Positions 47,453 through 59,977 of a DNA stretch of 64,000 nucleotides are shown here, in pieces. Made by a program: the position numbers and the translations under genes. Below the pieces are notes generated by a model. That model saw only the letters and a list, made by a program, of their open reading frames with translations. It was not told the DNA's origin and made no database searches. The DNA comes from Diphasiastrum complanatum (Eukaryota > Streptophyta > Lycopodiopsida > Lycopodiales > Lycopodiaceae), in the NCBI GenBank assembly GCA_029204225.1, contig CM055107.1, positions 22,262,178 to 22,326,177 of the forward strand, read 5' to 3'. The first letter of the stretch is position 1; every line of letters begins with the position of its first letter.

Positions 47453-47600
47453 TAGGATGTGTATGCAATTTGAATGGAATGCTGCTGTTTGATTTGTGCA
47501 CCACTCTGATAGGATGTGTGTGCAATGTGAATGGAATGCTGCTATTTGATTTGTGCAACACTATGAATGGATGTGTGTGCAATTTGAATGGAAGGACGGA
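47424..47600. repeat. 57-bp tandem repeat, three copies
   Basis: GCTGCTGTTTGATTTGTGCA (third copy GCTGCTATTTG) starts at 47424, 47481 and 47538. The unit is 57 bp, a multiple of three, and stays open on both strands. Confidence 0.9.
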
Positions 47601-48019
47601 TTACATGTCATACTGTCGGGTTGCTTTGGGAAAGTAATCTTGTCACTGGATTTTGATGATTGTCTGCTCTCTTCCAGTCCCAACACAACCCAATAACAGT
47701 TGCAGTGCAAGGATCGGCCAGCGAAGATATTGACAAAGGTCGTCACTGCCGAGATTCTGAGATCATGCGAAAGGTTGTAAAATTTGTACATCCTAAGAGG
47801 GTTTCACAATGATGAGGCTCAAAGACAGTGGAATGTGTGCAGCCCTAAAGTGTCCATGCAGATTTTGCTGATTGTTTGCCAGATACACAGACTGAGAAAA
47901 GGTTTTAACGAGAGTGCAGTTTTCTGAATTCTGTTTTTTCAAGCCTTTTTGTATGAAAAGAGAGAGGGGGTTTTCTAGGTTTATTGACAAAGATGAAGAG
48001 GAAATTGATTGCTTTGGTG

Positions 48020-48150
48020 TATGAACTCGTTTTCTTTCCCTGGTTTGGGGACTCATCTTCTTTCCCTGGGTGATACAACACTTAGATCCTTTCCCTGGTT
48101 TGGTATATGAACTCATCTTCTTTCCCTGGGTGATACATGACTTAGATCTT
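48020..48150. repeat. 60-bp tandem repeat
   Basis: ACTCATCTTCTTTCCCTGGG recurs at 48051 and 48111, and a diverged copy (ACTCGTTTTCTTTCCCTGG) lies just before, near 48025. Confidence 0.85.
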
Positions 48151-48159
48151 AATATCACG

Positions 48160-49190
48160 CCCATCTATCATCCACTCTCCTCACTTATAGAAGAATAATT
48201 CTGATTTTCTAGTTGATCCATGAGTCTTTGTCTTGGAATCTATTGGTGAAGACTCTCATCAAAGGAGCCCTTTGCTTGACCCATGCCATATACAATGAAT
48301 ACAACACAAAAATTTGTTTGAGTTGGCCCTCGGGAGAGAACTTGGTGGTTGAACTCTATTAGGTTGAATTTTGCACGCCTCACTTGATATGTCAGTATTC
48401 TCCATGCATAACATAAATTTTATTTTTTGTTGTTGTATTAGCAGACGTGCAATACTCATTTGAGATTTTCGTTCACGTTGTAGCTAGTTGGTTTGAGCTT
48501 ATTTTGGTCATAATTAATGGTTGTAGGCTTAAACACATGGTGGTGGAGTTGGTATGGGTCTATCATTATTCATTCATTGGTTAGTCTTCATCTTGAAGAT
48601 CCATTTGCATCCAATAGCTTTCTTGTCCTTAGATACTCCAATTGAATCTTGGCCTTCATCGTAGTTGTCCTTCACTTCCAAAGGACTGATAGAAGCTCAA
48701 TACATTGATCATACAAAATAATGTGGATGTTGGTTTGTACATGTCACTTGCATGTACTCTTTAGCATTACGACGTGAGTAGGGAAGTTGGCATTGACTCT
48801 ACACTGTGCATGGAGTTAATGGTTTGAGACTCAATTGGTGGACTCTACAAAGTTGAAGATTGAACATCTTTTTTTTTTTTGTTCAATATCATCCCACACA
48901 TAGCATCAGTGTTATTTATTACAAATATCTTTTTACATCAATCACATCACAAACAACTTATCAAGGGAATTTTGATTTGTGAACACAAAAAACTCCGATC
49001 CATGTAACTTAATTCTTCAATCATCAAAGCATGGGCTAGAGCATAAAGTTCATTCTCATAAGTAAATTACCACCTATGTTTGGTTGTAACAAGCTTTTTA
49101 GTTTCAACAAAAAGGAATTTTACCATTTTGGAAAACAAATACATCACTAATACCATAGAAGTTCACTTGGAACAACAATTTTCGTTGTTG
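48160..49190. other. No gene seen
   Basis: No recognisable coding sequence or transposon core. Confidence 0.4.
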
Positions 49191-49194
49191 AGTT

Positions 49195-49197
<3 letters not shown>

Positions 49198-49240
<43 letters not shown>
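49198..49240. repeat. (AC)n microsatellite
   Basis: About 21 AC units. Confidence 0.95.
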
Positions 49241-49242
<2 letters not shown>

Positions 49243-49300
49243 TTTTAACCTTCAAATTTTTTATCCAATTATTCACTCCAAAGAATGGGATGACTCACTC

Positions 49301-49570
49301 AGTTCAATTACTTGAAGTCATTGAAGACTTGGCCATCTTCAATGACTTTTTTTGAGCAAACGTAGAACCAACTTTGGTTCTACGTATGCTCATCTGATAC
49401 CTACAGGAATCACAAACTTAGACAGCCAATTTATTTGAAGAACGTCCACAACGGGTTTCCGACTGATCTCCAGCAAAGGGTAACCAATCTTGTCATAATT
49501 TCAAGTTCAGATGTTAAGTTCAATTACTTGAAGTCATTGAAGACTTGGCCATCTTCAAGGACTTCCAAGA
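49301..49570. repeat. Two inverted repeats and a 216-bp-spaced duplication
   Basis: AGTCATTGAAGA pairs with TCTTCAATGACT (about 49316-49347). CGTAGAACCA pairs with TGGTTCTACG in a longer near-palindrome at about 49353-49391. The phrase AGTTCAATTACTTGAAGTCA at 49301 recurs at 49517. No element is recognised. Confidence 0.8.
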
Positions 49571-50334
49571 ACTAGCATTTAGAACAAGTCTGTGGATTTA
49601 CATTACTTTCACGACAATTTTCAAAAATACTCCAAGTGTCGCGACAGTCTGCAGAAACTAAAGTGATTTCATAGTCAAACAATTTTAGAGTGTAAGTGAC
49701 ACATATAGGATATTGTAGTATTAAAAAACTTGACAATTCAAACTAATCGATAAGAGACTTAACAGATACAAACAACTTTAAAAAGGCTTGCATACATTCT
49801 GACACGATATTGAACGCAATAAGAAGGTATGATTGAACTAGTAAGTAGCATGTACAAATCAGACATTGCGAGTACAAAACAATAGCGGATGAAACCGTGT
49901 ATTCTAAACTATCTATGAGTAATTGATAACTTCTTCTGATGCACTTTTGTTGATAAGCAATAAGCGTTCCTAGCAACATTCAAAGTTGAAACTATGTTAT
50001 TCATATTTCTTTTCTCTAATGATCAACTATTTATACTGATGGGCAATGCCGCTTAGGCTTATCCAATTAAGGCAACTAATTAGGTCGTAGGTCGCAATTG
50101 GAGCTTGGTCAGAATGTGCTGTCATCCATTGAATTAGGACTTACTGAAAATTTACTTGCTAATCAATTCGGTTAAGTCGTTAGCTTGATAATAGATGAAA
50201 ACATAAATTGTCAACCTTCGACATCTGCAATAGTTCGTCGTTGTCGAATCCACTTGTTGAGCAATTCTTGTGTTTTTCTGCAGACTATAGAAACATGAAT
50301 AAATCTACAGAGCTGGATAAATGAATGGAAGTAG

Positions 50335-50690
50335 ATTAACTATGGGGTTATGGGAGAATAATCCAACGATAGCCACCTCTGTAGTGAAGGAGATTAATTG
50401 GCTCATAAGATTACTCTAGGATCTGAATTTCCAACAAATCTGACCAACTATACTCCATTGCAACGACAAGAGTTATGTAGCTCTATCTCTAAACCCACGA
50501 ACTCACTTTAGAACTAAACACATTGAAGTTTTGTTTCATTTTCGTAGAGATAAAATTCAGAACAGAAATATCGAATTAAATTACTGTCACACCAATAGTA
50601 TGTTGGCTAATATTCTGACTAAGCCATTGTCAAAAGATATGCATGTTACCTTAGTTAGTATGTTAAATTCTCATTTTGGTTCCTAGCAAT
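50335..50690 (+). pseudogene. Copia RNase H end
   Basis: The plus strand reads VVKEINWLIRLL, then LSLNPRTHFRTKHIEVLFHF, NYCHTNSMLANILTKPLSKD and MLNSHFGS. This is the terminal RNase H region of a copia polyprotein, 5'-truncated and with stops. A purine-rich AAGCTTAAGGGGAAGTGGTGG follows at about 50690-50710 (polypurine tract). The RNase H remnant at 55.9-56.2 kb is of the same family. Confidence 0.8.
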
Positions 50691-50710
50691 AAGCTTAAGG
50701 GGAAGTGGTG

Positions 50711-52689
50711 GAGATTAATCTTACTCCTACTCACCTGAATTCATCTTCTAAGTACTCTTGTACTATGTAAATACTCACTCTCTATATCAGGTTCCAGAAA
50801 TGAACTGTAACTCGAAAATGTCTACAGACTTATATGCATAGTCGAACAGTGTGCAAAAATACACAAAGATTCAAAGAAGAGCAATGAATTGACTTTGACA
50901 CTCTATTTTGAAGTCAAGATATCAAGCAAAACCATCGACACGATCAATTGTATGCACGATCGTCATTACTAGCACAGTCAACTATCACACTATCTCCACT
51001 ATCGGACTATCGATTGTCAAATGGCACCACACGAAAAGGAGCTCTTTCTCTGTCGAATCTATTCCAAACAACGTCACCATTTAAGCATGCAATTATATAT
51101 GGTAACTTCGTGTCAATTAACTGTATAGGTCATACTAAACTAGTTAGCCTTATCTGGTAAATACACATCGTGCCTAACTAAGTTTGCCACTATCTCTGTA
51201 ACCTCATGTATATATACAATAAAATAGAATAAGACAATGATGTGTGATTTAGGGGCTCAAAACAATAACTCAATTGTATCAAATTCTTATTCCTCAGAAT
51301 CAGAGATCTTGTTGAAAATTGTCGCTTCTCACTTGACATTGGTTCATGTAAATATTGATCAAACATTAGAATATGTTGATGATCTGATTTCACATGTGTG
51401 GAGCCTGTTCCCACGTGTGAAAGGATGTACTTTTCATGTTTGTATATATCCAAATTGATTTTGTATCATTCTAGTTAGTGTGAACATGAAATGACTAGTT
51501 TTTAGTGAAGTTGACTAGTCACCTACAAATTAGCTTTTCCTTGCATGTGCATGAGTGAATGCTCCCACATGGCAAGTGGATGTTCACACGTGTGTATAGA
51601 AAACTAGAAGATAAGAGTTGGCCATTTTTTTAGATCCTATTTTGTAGGGAATATTCCTATATTCTAGGAGACTAGCATTTTGGATTTTAGTCAAATTCTA
51701 GAAGGTCAACTATTGGATAAGGATCAAGGATGGATCAAATGGATAGATCTGAGTGATGTGGCACTCTTCACACGTGTGAAGACCTGCTAAACTGTACCAG
51801 ACTCATGGATGTACTTGATCCATAAAAGGATCATCATTTTGCTAAGAAGATTGATGAGACTTTTGCACTCTACACTTTTGTGAGGTTTCTAGTCATTTGT
51901 CTTGTGATTTTTATGTATGATTGCTATCTAGTATCATTGTACTTGTTGTTTCAGGTGCAGGCCGTACAGTGGACAGTACTCCACACGTGTGAGGCCGCTC
52001 TCACTAAAAAATGATGTGTTGATCCATTGCTCTTGCTTAAATCCAAGTGTAGTGAATCTAGATCAAGATCTAATGTGTAGAACTTGATAGATTCATTGAT
52101 TAATCAACCAATAACTCTCTATGATTGTAAAGTACAATCATTATTGTCCTAAAAACTGTAAAATTTATCAGATCTCAAGAGAGAGTGAGAGCAATTCAAC
52201 AAGTAGAGATAATGTTTTAATCTTAATTAGCATAGTAGGATCACAAAGCATAGCGCATCAGCACTGTGACCCATTTCTAGACCCAAGATTATTCGTGATC
52301 TAATCTTGTTGTTACAACAATTATTATACAAATTTTCTATATTCTTTACTTGCATTAGTAGTGTCAAATGCTTTTGTACTATTTCTCTTTCTGTTATTGA
52401 TACTCGTTCCAACAATTGACTAGAATATTTGATTCGAAGAGTGCCTGGTTGTCACATACATGTAACTATTTCGCATTGTTGATGGTTGTTTTAGACATGT
52501 ACACAGATATTCTAAAAGTCGAAAGATCGATCTAAGTAATTGTCTTAATTCTGTAACTCGATTCGATCCTTATAATTTCATTGTCTTTCATTTGTTTGGA
52601 TAGAACCTGAATATCCCGTAAGGTGTCAATTCAATTTCTGCAACCATAAATCCAATAGCCATTCTATCTAAAGAACAAAACTTGTGGCT
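50711..52689. other. Possible LTR and unassigned sequence
   Basis: A 3' LTR of the preceding copia fragment would start here, but its limits are not evident. CACACGTGTG-type motifs recur near 51.4-52.0 kb. No gene is recognised. Confidence 0.35.
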
Positions 52690-53096
52690 CTGAGGGTTGC
52701 ATGATAAAAACTTCTATATATAAAGAGATGTTCTAGACTGAGGGTTTCAATTCTTGGTTGGGATCAAAACAACACTTGCAAAGTAGTTGTGCCACGTAGC
52801 AGGGACCTCGATGTGGTATACAAGAAGAAGCAGATGCTCACAATTAAAACAATGTAAGAAAGCAAGCAACAACAAGAAAGTAGCTATATCATATTTGTGA
52901 TAACATTTGGACCACTTTGTAAAAATGTGATACCTTCTATGATTTTGCTTTGAAATTTACACTTTTGGAAAAAGCATAGTTGTTTACAGGCTATAAAAAT
53001 CTTTGATAATCTTGTAGGATTAAAGAATGTACATGCATTTACAATGTGTCACATGTTCACATTACTGGTAAATTTGAAGATAATTGAAATTCAACA
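52690..53096 (-). repeat. Copia LTR, minus strand
   Basis: Read on the minus strand, it starts TGTTGAATTTC at 53096 directly after the polypurine-like GAAGGGAGAG. It carries a TATA box, TCTTTATATATAG, near 52728-52715. The far end is not defined. Confidence 0.6.
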
Positions 53097-53189
53097 CTCT
53101 CCCTTCACATGGACTTTTGAAACACTTTGATGTTCAAATCTAAAGTGTTATAAAATTTAATGTGATTCTTAGTTTTTACTGCCTTAGTC

Positions 53190-53935
53190 AATACATCAAT
53201 TACCCCGAATTTAGATCTACAATAAATAAGACATATTTCCTTGCTTAGTGCAATTTATCTACATCATAATTTTTCATTTCAATATGCCTACTAGTAGATT
53301 GGAATCTTGGGTTGACAGATAAAGCAATGATAGTCTAACCTTCACAATACATTAACATTATAGGCTGTGATTGAGCAAGATTGAAATCTAACAATAAATG
53401 CCTCAGCCAGTTTGCCTTTGGCAACAATACACTCAAATTCAGTAAGAGTTAATGCAATAGATGTCTACTTATTATTGTCCCAAGATATAAGACTACTATA
53501 AGGAAACATTATATGATGTTGACTAGCTTGTATCAACACTAATCAAATCTATACAAACTTTGAAAAGAAGGTCTTATTTGATACCATTGTTGCCTCCATA
53601 ACAAATGCATACATTCATGGTAAACTGTAAATATTTTAGAACTTTCAAAAGAGCCTTTCAATCAGCAAGTCTAGACATGAATTGGCTCAATGTATTGAGC
53701 GAAAATGAAATGTCAAACCTAGTACAAATCATAGCATAAATTAATAAGCCAATGATATAATGATAATGAGTATTTCATTTGCTCCAAAAAAAATTTGTGA
53801 TTGTGGACATTGATTCTTTGGTAGCTTTAACACTAGATCCATTGGAGATGATATTGTCTTTCAATTTCTCATTTTATGCTTTTTCAATATATTTTGTCTA
53901 CATCCTTGTTGACTAATATGAATCAAATCTATCAG
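53190..53935 (-). pseudogene. Degenerate copia RT/RNase H
   Basis: Minus-strand reading with many stops: QNILKKHKMRN, GLLIYAMICTRFDISFSLN, LSQFMSRLAD, then an RNase H trace (SWDNNK-TSIALTLTEFE). It ends just before the polypurine tract and LTR at 53096, so both belong to one old element. Confidence 0.65.
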
Positions 53936-53979
53936 CTCAACCTATGTGTGTTTGTATACCACGTGCTATTGAATATTTT

Positions 53980-54356
53980 TTGTAGCAGTACAATTACAAG
54001 AATGCTTAAGCGATAGATATACGACTTAGATTAAGGCACTACACATTGTTAGCAATCGCTATTGGGCACTGTCTATTCTGTTAAAGATTCTGCGGAAATC
54101 ATGGGGGCATGAAGATAGATGGTCAAATTGACAGTCAATAGTCAAGCCGAAAGTTGATAGTCGATTCGATAATAGATTTGATAGTTGTCAATTCGAGTGT
54201 CATTGATAAGGTTGGCAAATGTTGATTCGAGTAGGCTTTGTCGAGCAGATACATGTTTGCGATTTCTTTGTATTTCTTCAAGCAATTCAAAAACACATGT
54301 ATATTTGCAGAGTATGCGACTATACAAGTATTTACAACAAATGATGGAATCCAACA
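53980..54356 (-). repeat. Second minus-strand LTR start
   Basis: TGTTGGATTCC starts at 54356 after AAGGAGGGG, a polypurine-tract candidate. It does not resemble the LTR at 53096. The 3' limit is unknown. Confidence 0.5.
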
Positions 54357-54369
54357 CCCCTCCTTAATC

Positions 54370-55085
54370 TAGATCCGTTAATGTCATCAAAGACAAAGTC
54401 ACTCACCAAAGAGGCTTGGGCTAATTTTATTTTTGGAGTTTTTTGTTTTTTTTTTTCCTTTTTTTTTTTTTTCCTTACTCTCATTTTTTTTTTTTGGGAA
54501 TAGAACCGTCAAAGTCGTGGGAGGACACTATCTAAAAGATAGAGAAGGCTCACCATGCTAAGGTTTTTCTTCCAATTTTTAGTTATTCTTATTATTTTTT
54601 TTAAGGGACTAGAACCGTCGCAGTCGTGGGAGGAGGCTATCTGAAAGATAGAGTCACTCACCAGCGAGGCTTAGGTTCTTTTCCAAATTTTATTTTTTAT
54701 TTTTTTTCTTTTAAGGGAATAGAACCGTCGAAGTCGTGGGAGGACACTATCTAAAAGATAGAGAAGGCTCACCACGCTGAGGTTTTTCTTCCAATTTTTA
54801 GTTTTTATTATTATGTTTTTTGCTACATAGCCCTATTGGAGTGTGTGTTGATCACCCTATTTGGCTTCCTAATTGGGTTTCGGTGTACCGTCGCAGTCGT
54901 GGGAGGAGGCTATATGAAAGATAGAGTCACTCACTAGCAAGACTTAGGTTCTTTTCCAATTTTTATTTTTTATTTTTTTTTCTTTTTAAGGGAATAGAAC
55001 CGTCGCAGTCGTGGGAGGAGGCTATCTGAAAGATAGAGTCGCTCACCAGCCAGGCTTAGGTTCTTTTCCAATTTTTTTAGTTATT
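54370..55085. repeat. Alternating A/B tandem repeat, ~110-bp unit
   Basis: Five full units and one partial unit share GAACCGTCG, AGTCGTGGGAGGA and the inverted repeat CTATCT-RAA-AGATAG. Two subtypes are visible. A has GACACTATCTAAAAGATAG and AAGGCTCACCA; B has GAGGCTATCTGAAAGATAG and GTCACTCACCAGC. The order is partial B, A, B, A, B, B, with T-rich spacers and one longer spacer (about 54810-54884). It lies upstream, on the minus strand, of the polypurine tract at 54.36 kb. Confidence 0.85.
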
Positions 55086-55274
55086 TTTTTTCTTTCATAC
55101 AAGCAAAAAAAATCACAAAAAATGGCAAAATCTCGAAAAAAAATGGCAAAACTAACATGAAATCACACTAATTTAACCCCAAAAATTCCGATTTTTTTGT
55201 GTGAAAAAAGAATGGTGAGAGACGAAAAAAAAAGAGAGGGAGAGGAGGGAAAATGGAGAGAGAGTAGAGAAAAG

Positions 55275-55860
<586 letters not shown>

Positions 55861-55884
55861 AAATACCCACAACAATATCAGCCA

Positions 55885-56232
55885 ACATACTGGCAGTAGA
55901 ACAATAACTTAATTCAAAATCTTTATTCTGAACTTTCTCTCTAATAAAATGAAATTGAACTTCAATGTGTTTAGTTCTAAAGTGAGGTCGTGGATTTAGA
56001 GATGGAGCAATGCAGCTCTAATTGTCGCAATATAGTATAGTTGGACTGATATGAGATTCATAAGATCCTGAAGCAATCTTCTGAGCCAAATAATTTCCTT
56101 CACTACAAAGGTAGCTGCAACATATTCTCATTATGTGGAGGACAAAGAAATGCATCTTTGCTTTCGATTATTCCATGAAATGGGTCCTCCTGCTAGAAAG
56201 CAAAGATAGCCAGATGTGAATTTTCTTATGTC
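55885..56232 (-). pseudogene. Copia RNase H fragment, minus strand
   Basis: Reads DIRKFTSGYLCFLAGG, then PISWNNRKQRCISLSST, NEYVAATFVVKE, and after a frame change PRPHFRTKHIEVQFHF and STASMLADI. The end is truncated at about 55885. Immediately upstream are a primer-binding site and LTR end, so gag, integrase and RT have been deleted between them. Confidence 0.8.
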
Positions 56233-56252
56233 TACACTGTTGAGAAATCTCA

Positions 56253-56264
56253 GCTCTGATACCA
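56253..56264 (-). other. Primer-binding site, minus strand
   Basis: Minus-strand TGGTATCAGAGC follows an LTR end, TTTTCTCAACA, at 56266. It matches the initiator tRNA-Met 3' end. Confidence 0.8.
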
Positions 56265-56265
56265 C

Positions 56266-56497
56266 TGTTGAGAAAATGGAATTCGATTTCGTCATCGGGT
56301 CTACTGCCCTTTGCCTCCAAAGTGAGGCCAGACACTGTTGACTTACGTGGAATCTACTTACGTATTCGACAAGGTAAAATCGGTGTGCGGAATAAGATTG
56401 AAACCAACTGATTACAAACATACAACTATCAGACAATAAGCATTCGATCATGTTCAAGACAAGAAAAACTTTTGCATAAAACATCTACTGCATTATC
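56266..56497 (-). repeat. Truncated LTR, minus strand
   Basis: The LTR 3' end (TTTTCTCAACA) is at 56266. The other side is cut at about 56498 by the plus-strand copia element. Confidence 0.55.
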
Positions 56498-57521
56498 TGA
56501 AGAAACAAAGTGTTTCTGATTACAAAGCCTTGCTAGCTTTCAGTCCTTCACTCAACGGAGATGTTCGCGAACTAGAACATATGAAGACAAAAACACGAAG
56601 AGTTTCGCGAACACAAAAGTCAACGGAGACGAAGACAAACAGTTCGCGAACACGAAGGATCCACGAACGAGATTCCTTTGCGGTCCAGCAAGATAGAAAG
56701 GCATACGAGGTAAACGAAACCAATGGTGGAAACAAAACTTGTTCTGTCCTCATGCTCCTAGGAGTACCACCATAGATCACACAAGTACCTAGAAGTACAG
56801 AGATCTGACCTGATGGCATGATGTCATCAGATACTTCCTAGGTCGTGGCTAATCTGCCACTCTTGTAATTCTTTGGTTAGTTGTAGATGCTTAATCATTC
56901 TAATCTTAGATTGCACAGAGAGACCGTACTTACTGAATTATACTCGACACATATCAGAACATGATACATAGAGTGTAACTAAGAGAAGAGATACAACAAG
57001 AAGAATTCTATTGCTAGTAAGCAATCAAGATGAACACAGACAAAAGCTCCGCCTGCGTGCGAGAAGATAATTTTGTCTAGGATCAGAAGATCCAATTGTC
57101 CGCTAGTGAAGCAAGACTACTACTCGTGAGAGAGTCGTGCTTCTCTCACGCCAATGCACTACGTGGATTCACATGCAGTGCCCTAAAGAAATCAGAGAAA
57201 ATCAATATAGATTATTTTTTTGGTTGTGTCTGATCTTGGATGTCGAATGCTTATGCTGTTTATTTTGATATGTTTGAGTTTTTTGTTCCTTTTGAATTCT
57301 GCACCTTGGTTGAAATGAAGTTGAATGCTATATTAATTTTATGAACGTAGATCAGTAGTACCTGACTACCCTCTGGAGGATTGTAGGAGTGTTTCAGTTG
57401 GTAGTGCCCAGTGAACGCATGTGAACTCCATCCGAATCTCGAAAGAGAGTCATGAATGTTTCATGAATTTTTTTCTCACGATTCTCATCATTTGTATCGG
57501 AGCACCGCTCGACTCCCAACA
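56498..57521 (+). repeat. 5' LTR of the copia element
   Basis: About 1.02 kb, collinear with 61852-62867 and visibly diverged at scattered bases and small indels. It ends GACTCCCAACA just before the primer-binding site. TTCGCGAA occurs at 56564, 56604 and 56643, about 40 bp apart. Confidence 0.88.
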
Positions 57522-57522
57522 A

Positions 57523-57535
57523 TGGTATCAGAGCC
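57523..57535 (+). other. Primer-binding site
   Basis: TGGTATCAGAGCC, one base after the 5' LTR, matches the initiator tRNA-Met 3' end. Confidence 0.92.
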
Positions 57536-57627
57536 ACCCTATCATATTCTGACATAGTCGAGAAGCTAGCAGATCCAGGAGGCCAGACAATCAACCAAAC
57601 AACAAGAAAAACAGACTTCAAAAAGCA

Positions 57628-58506
57628 ATGGCTTCAATCAGCAGCATGCAGAACAAGATCTGCACTATACTTAATTCTTCAGGATCTAACTTTCTAGCCT
57701 AAAAAGTTAAGACATCTTTGATACTCAAGGGCGAAGAACTCTTCCCCTAGGTGGATGGCACGGAAGAAATGCCTACGACAACAGGCAAGGAGCTACGCAA
57801 ATGGAGGGAGAAAAAAGACAAGGCAATAGCCTTGCTATCATCTTCCATCGAAGATAGCCTTACACTTGACCTGGCTACACTCTCCAAAGCGAAGGAGATT
57901 TGGGATGCACTGCTCACAAGATTTCATACGAAATCAAGAAGTCAGATTATGATGCTGGAAGATCAGCTGACGAATCTGCAGTGGGATGGAAAAGACCTCA
58001 CCTCTTTCGTGAGAAAGATGAAGGATCTGTTTCTATCACTACACAACTCAGGAGCAGAAAATGCAGTATCAACTGAGAAGCAGCTCACATATATGTTGAG
58101 AGCCTTACCCAAATCTTTCCAAACGACACGAACCCTGCTCATGAAAGATCCTACCATGAACCTCGAAAAGGCGATTGTCGAGATTCGAGAGGAAGTCGAG
58201 GCTAGAGAGCATCTTGATCACAAAGATGGTTCTGACCAGGCACTCTACGACAATAGAGAAAAATCAAAGAAACAGTTCAGGCCTAAGAGGGAGTCGAATC
58301 AGAGGTAGGATCGTGACCAGCAAGCAGAGGGGACCAGCAAAAGCAACTGGAAGACCAAAGGGAGGTCAAAACGACGAGATGTCGACAAGAAGACCTGCAC
58401 GAGATGCAGAAGAGACGGGCATACAGTAGATACTTGCTGGGTCAATCCCAAGATTGAGTGTATCCATTGCCATAAGAAGAGTCATGCAGCCATGGACTAC
58501 CGTTAG
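57628..58506 (+). pseudogene. Copia gag with zinc knuckles
   Basis: One frame from the ATG at 57628 (MASISSMQNKICTILN) runs through a UBN2-type gag (KAKEIWDALLTRFHTKSRSQ; EKQLTYMLRALPKSFQTTR). It reaches a CCHC knuckle, CTRCRRDGHTVDTC, near 58395 and a second, degenerate one (CIHCHKKSHAAMDY). In-frame stops occur at about 57700, 57748, 58306 and 58504; the first two are where tryptophan is usual. The same frame continues into the protease and integrase. Confidence 0.85.
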
Positions 58507-58584
58507 AACCCAATAAATAGATCAGCACAGAACAGACGGGAGAATGATAGTTTTTCCTATGTCGAGGAGCCCGAGAGCTCGAAG

Positions 58585-59975
58585 ATGGGTGAAGGAAGAA
58601 CAAACAAAAATTGTTCGACCGCCTACATTTGTGAAGATGTGTGTGCAGCATCAACGTTTGACACACATGAGGTGATCCTGGATTCAGGAGCCACCTCGCA
58701 CTTTGTGACATCAAGACGAATCATGTCTGATTTCAGAAGTGTAGATCCCTCAAGATTCATAGTTCTTGAAAATGGATCCAGACATCAAGTGAACAGTATT
58801 GGTTCACTTTGGCTCAACACCAACAGCAGAGACAAACGACTCGAAGACGTTCTATTTGTGCCAACTCTGCAGCAAGACTTGCTCTCTGTAGCAAGAATAG
58901 CAGATGCAGGGATGCATGTGACGTTTTCTAACGAAGCATGCAACATGACTGATGCCAGCACCAGCACTCTCATTGCTCAAAGCAGAAGGAAAGTGAACCT
59001 ATATCATTTGAAGGTACGCCTACTTGCAGATCAGGTGCATCAGACTCATGGCGACTCGCCAGACACTTTGTGGCACATAAGACTCTGCCACATGAACTCA
59101 ATGGCACTCTACCAGGCAAGTCATCATAGAGCAATAACAGGGGTCAGCATCTCGAATGCAACCAATTCAGCCACATGTGATGCATGTTTGAAAGGCAAGA
59201 TGTCACGCACACCATTCATCAAATACTCCTTCAAAACGACAAAGATTCTGGAGCTGGTGCACTCTGACACCTGCGGTCCATTCAATGTGATCTCAGTAGG
59301 AGGATCAAAATACTATATAACCTTCATTGATGATTATAGCAAGTTTGTCAGAGTGTATTTTATTCAGAATAAATCTGAAGCACTCGATAAATTCACAAAA
59401 TATGTAAATTGGACTGAGAGATGCACAGGCAGCAAGGTGAAGCAGATCAGAACAGATCAGGATGTCAAATATATCTCGAATTGCTTCATTGACTTCTGCA
59501 ATGATTGTGGCATCATTCACAAAAGAACTGCAGCCTACACATCGCAACACAATGGTGTTGTTGAGTGAAAGAACATGACCCTAATGGAAGCAACCAGATG
59601 CATGATGGCCTATTCGAAAGCTCCAAGGGCACTATGGGCTAAAGTAGTAGCTACAGTCGCATACATCCAGAACAGGACAGGTAAATCTGGTGTTCCTCAC
59701 ACGACACCACGAGCTATGGTGGGGTAGAAAGTCCAACATGTCTCACGTCAGAATATTTGGCTGTGCAGCATATGCACATATTCCTAATAAGCTTCGCAAG
59801 AAGCTTGATGAGAAAGCCAAGCAAGGATTTCTGGTAGGTTATGACAATAATTCGTCATACTACAGAATCTACATGCTAGACACGAACATTGTGAAAATAG
59901 TGAGTGATGTCAAATTCGACGAGAGCATGACAATGGCCAACGAAGACCCTATTAGTTATGAAGTTCTGGAAAGAT
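58585..59975 (+). pseudogene. Copia protease and integrase
   Basis: The frame carries the aspartic protease motif (VILDSGATSHFV), a pre-integrase HxxxH...CxxC region (LWHIRLCHMNSM; CDACLKGKM) and an integrase core (LELVHSDTCGPFNV, FIDDYSKFVRVYF, HNGVVE). A TGA at 59566 replaces the usual Arg after HNGVVE. A frameshift near 59700 moves the reading to the next frame (HVRIFGCAAYAHIPNKLRKK), which stops at 59975. Confidence 0.9.
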
Positions 59976-59977
59976 AG

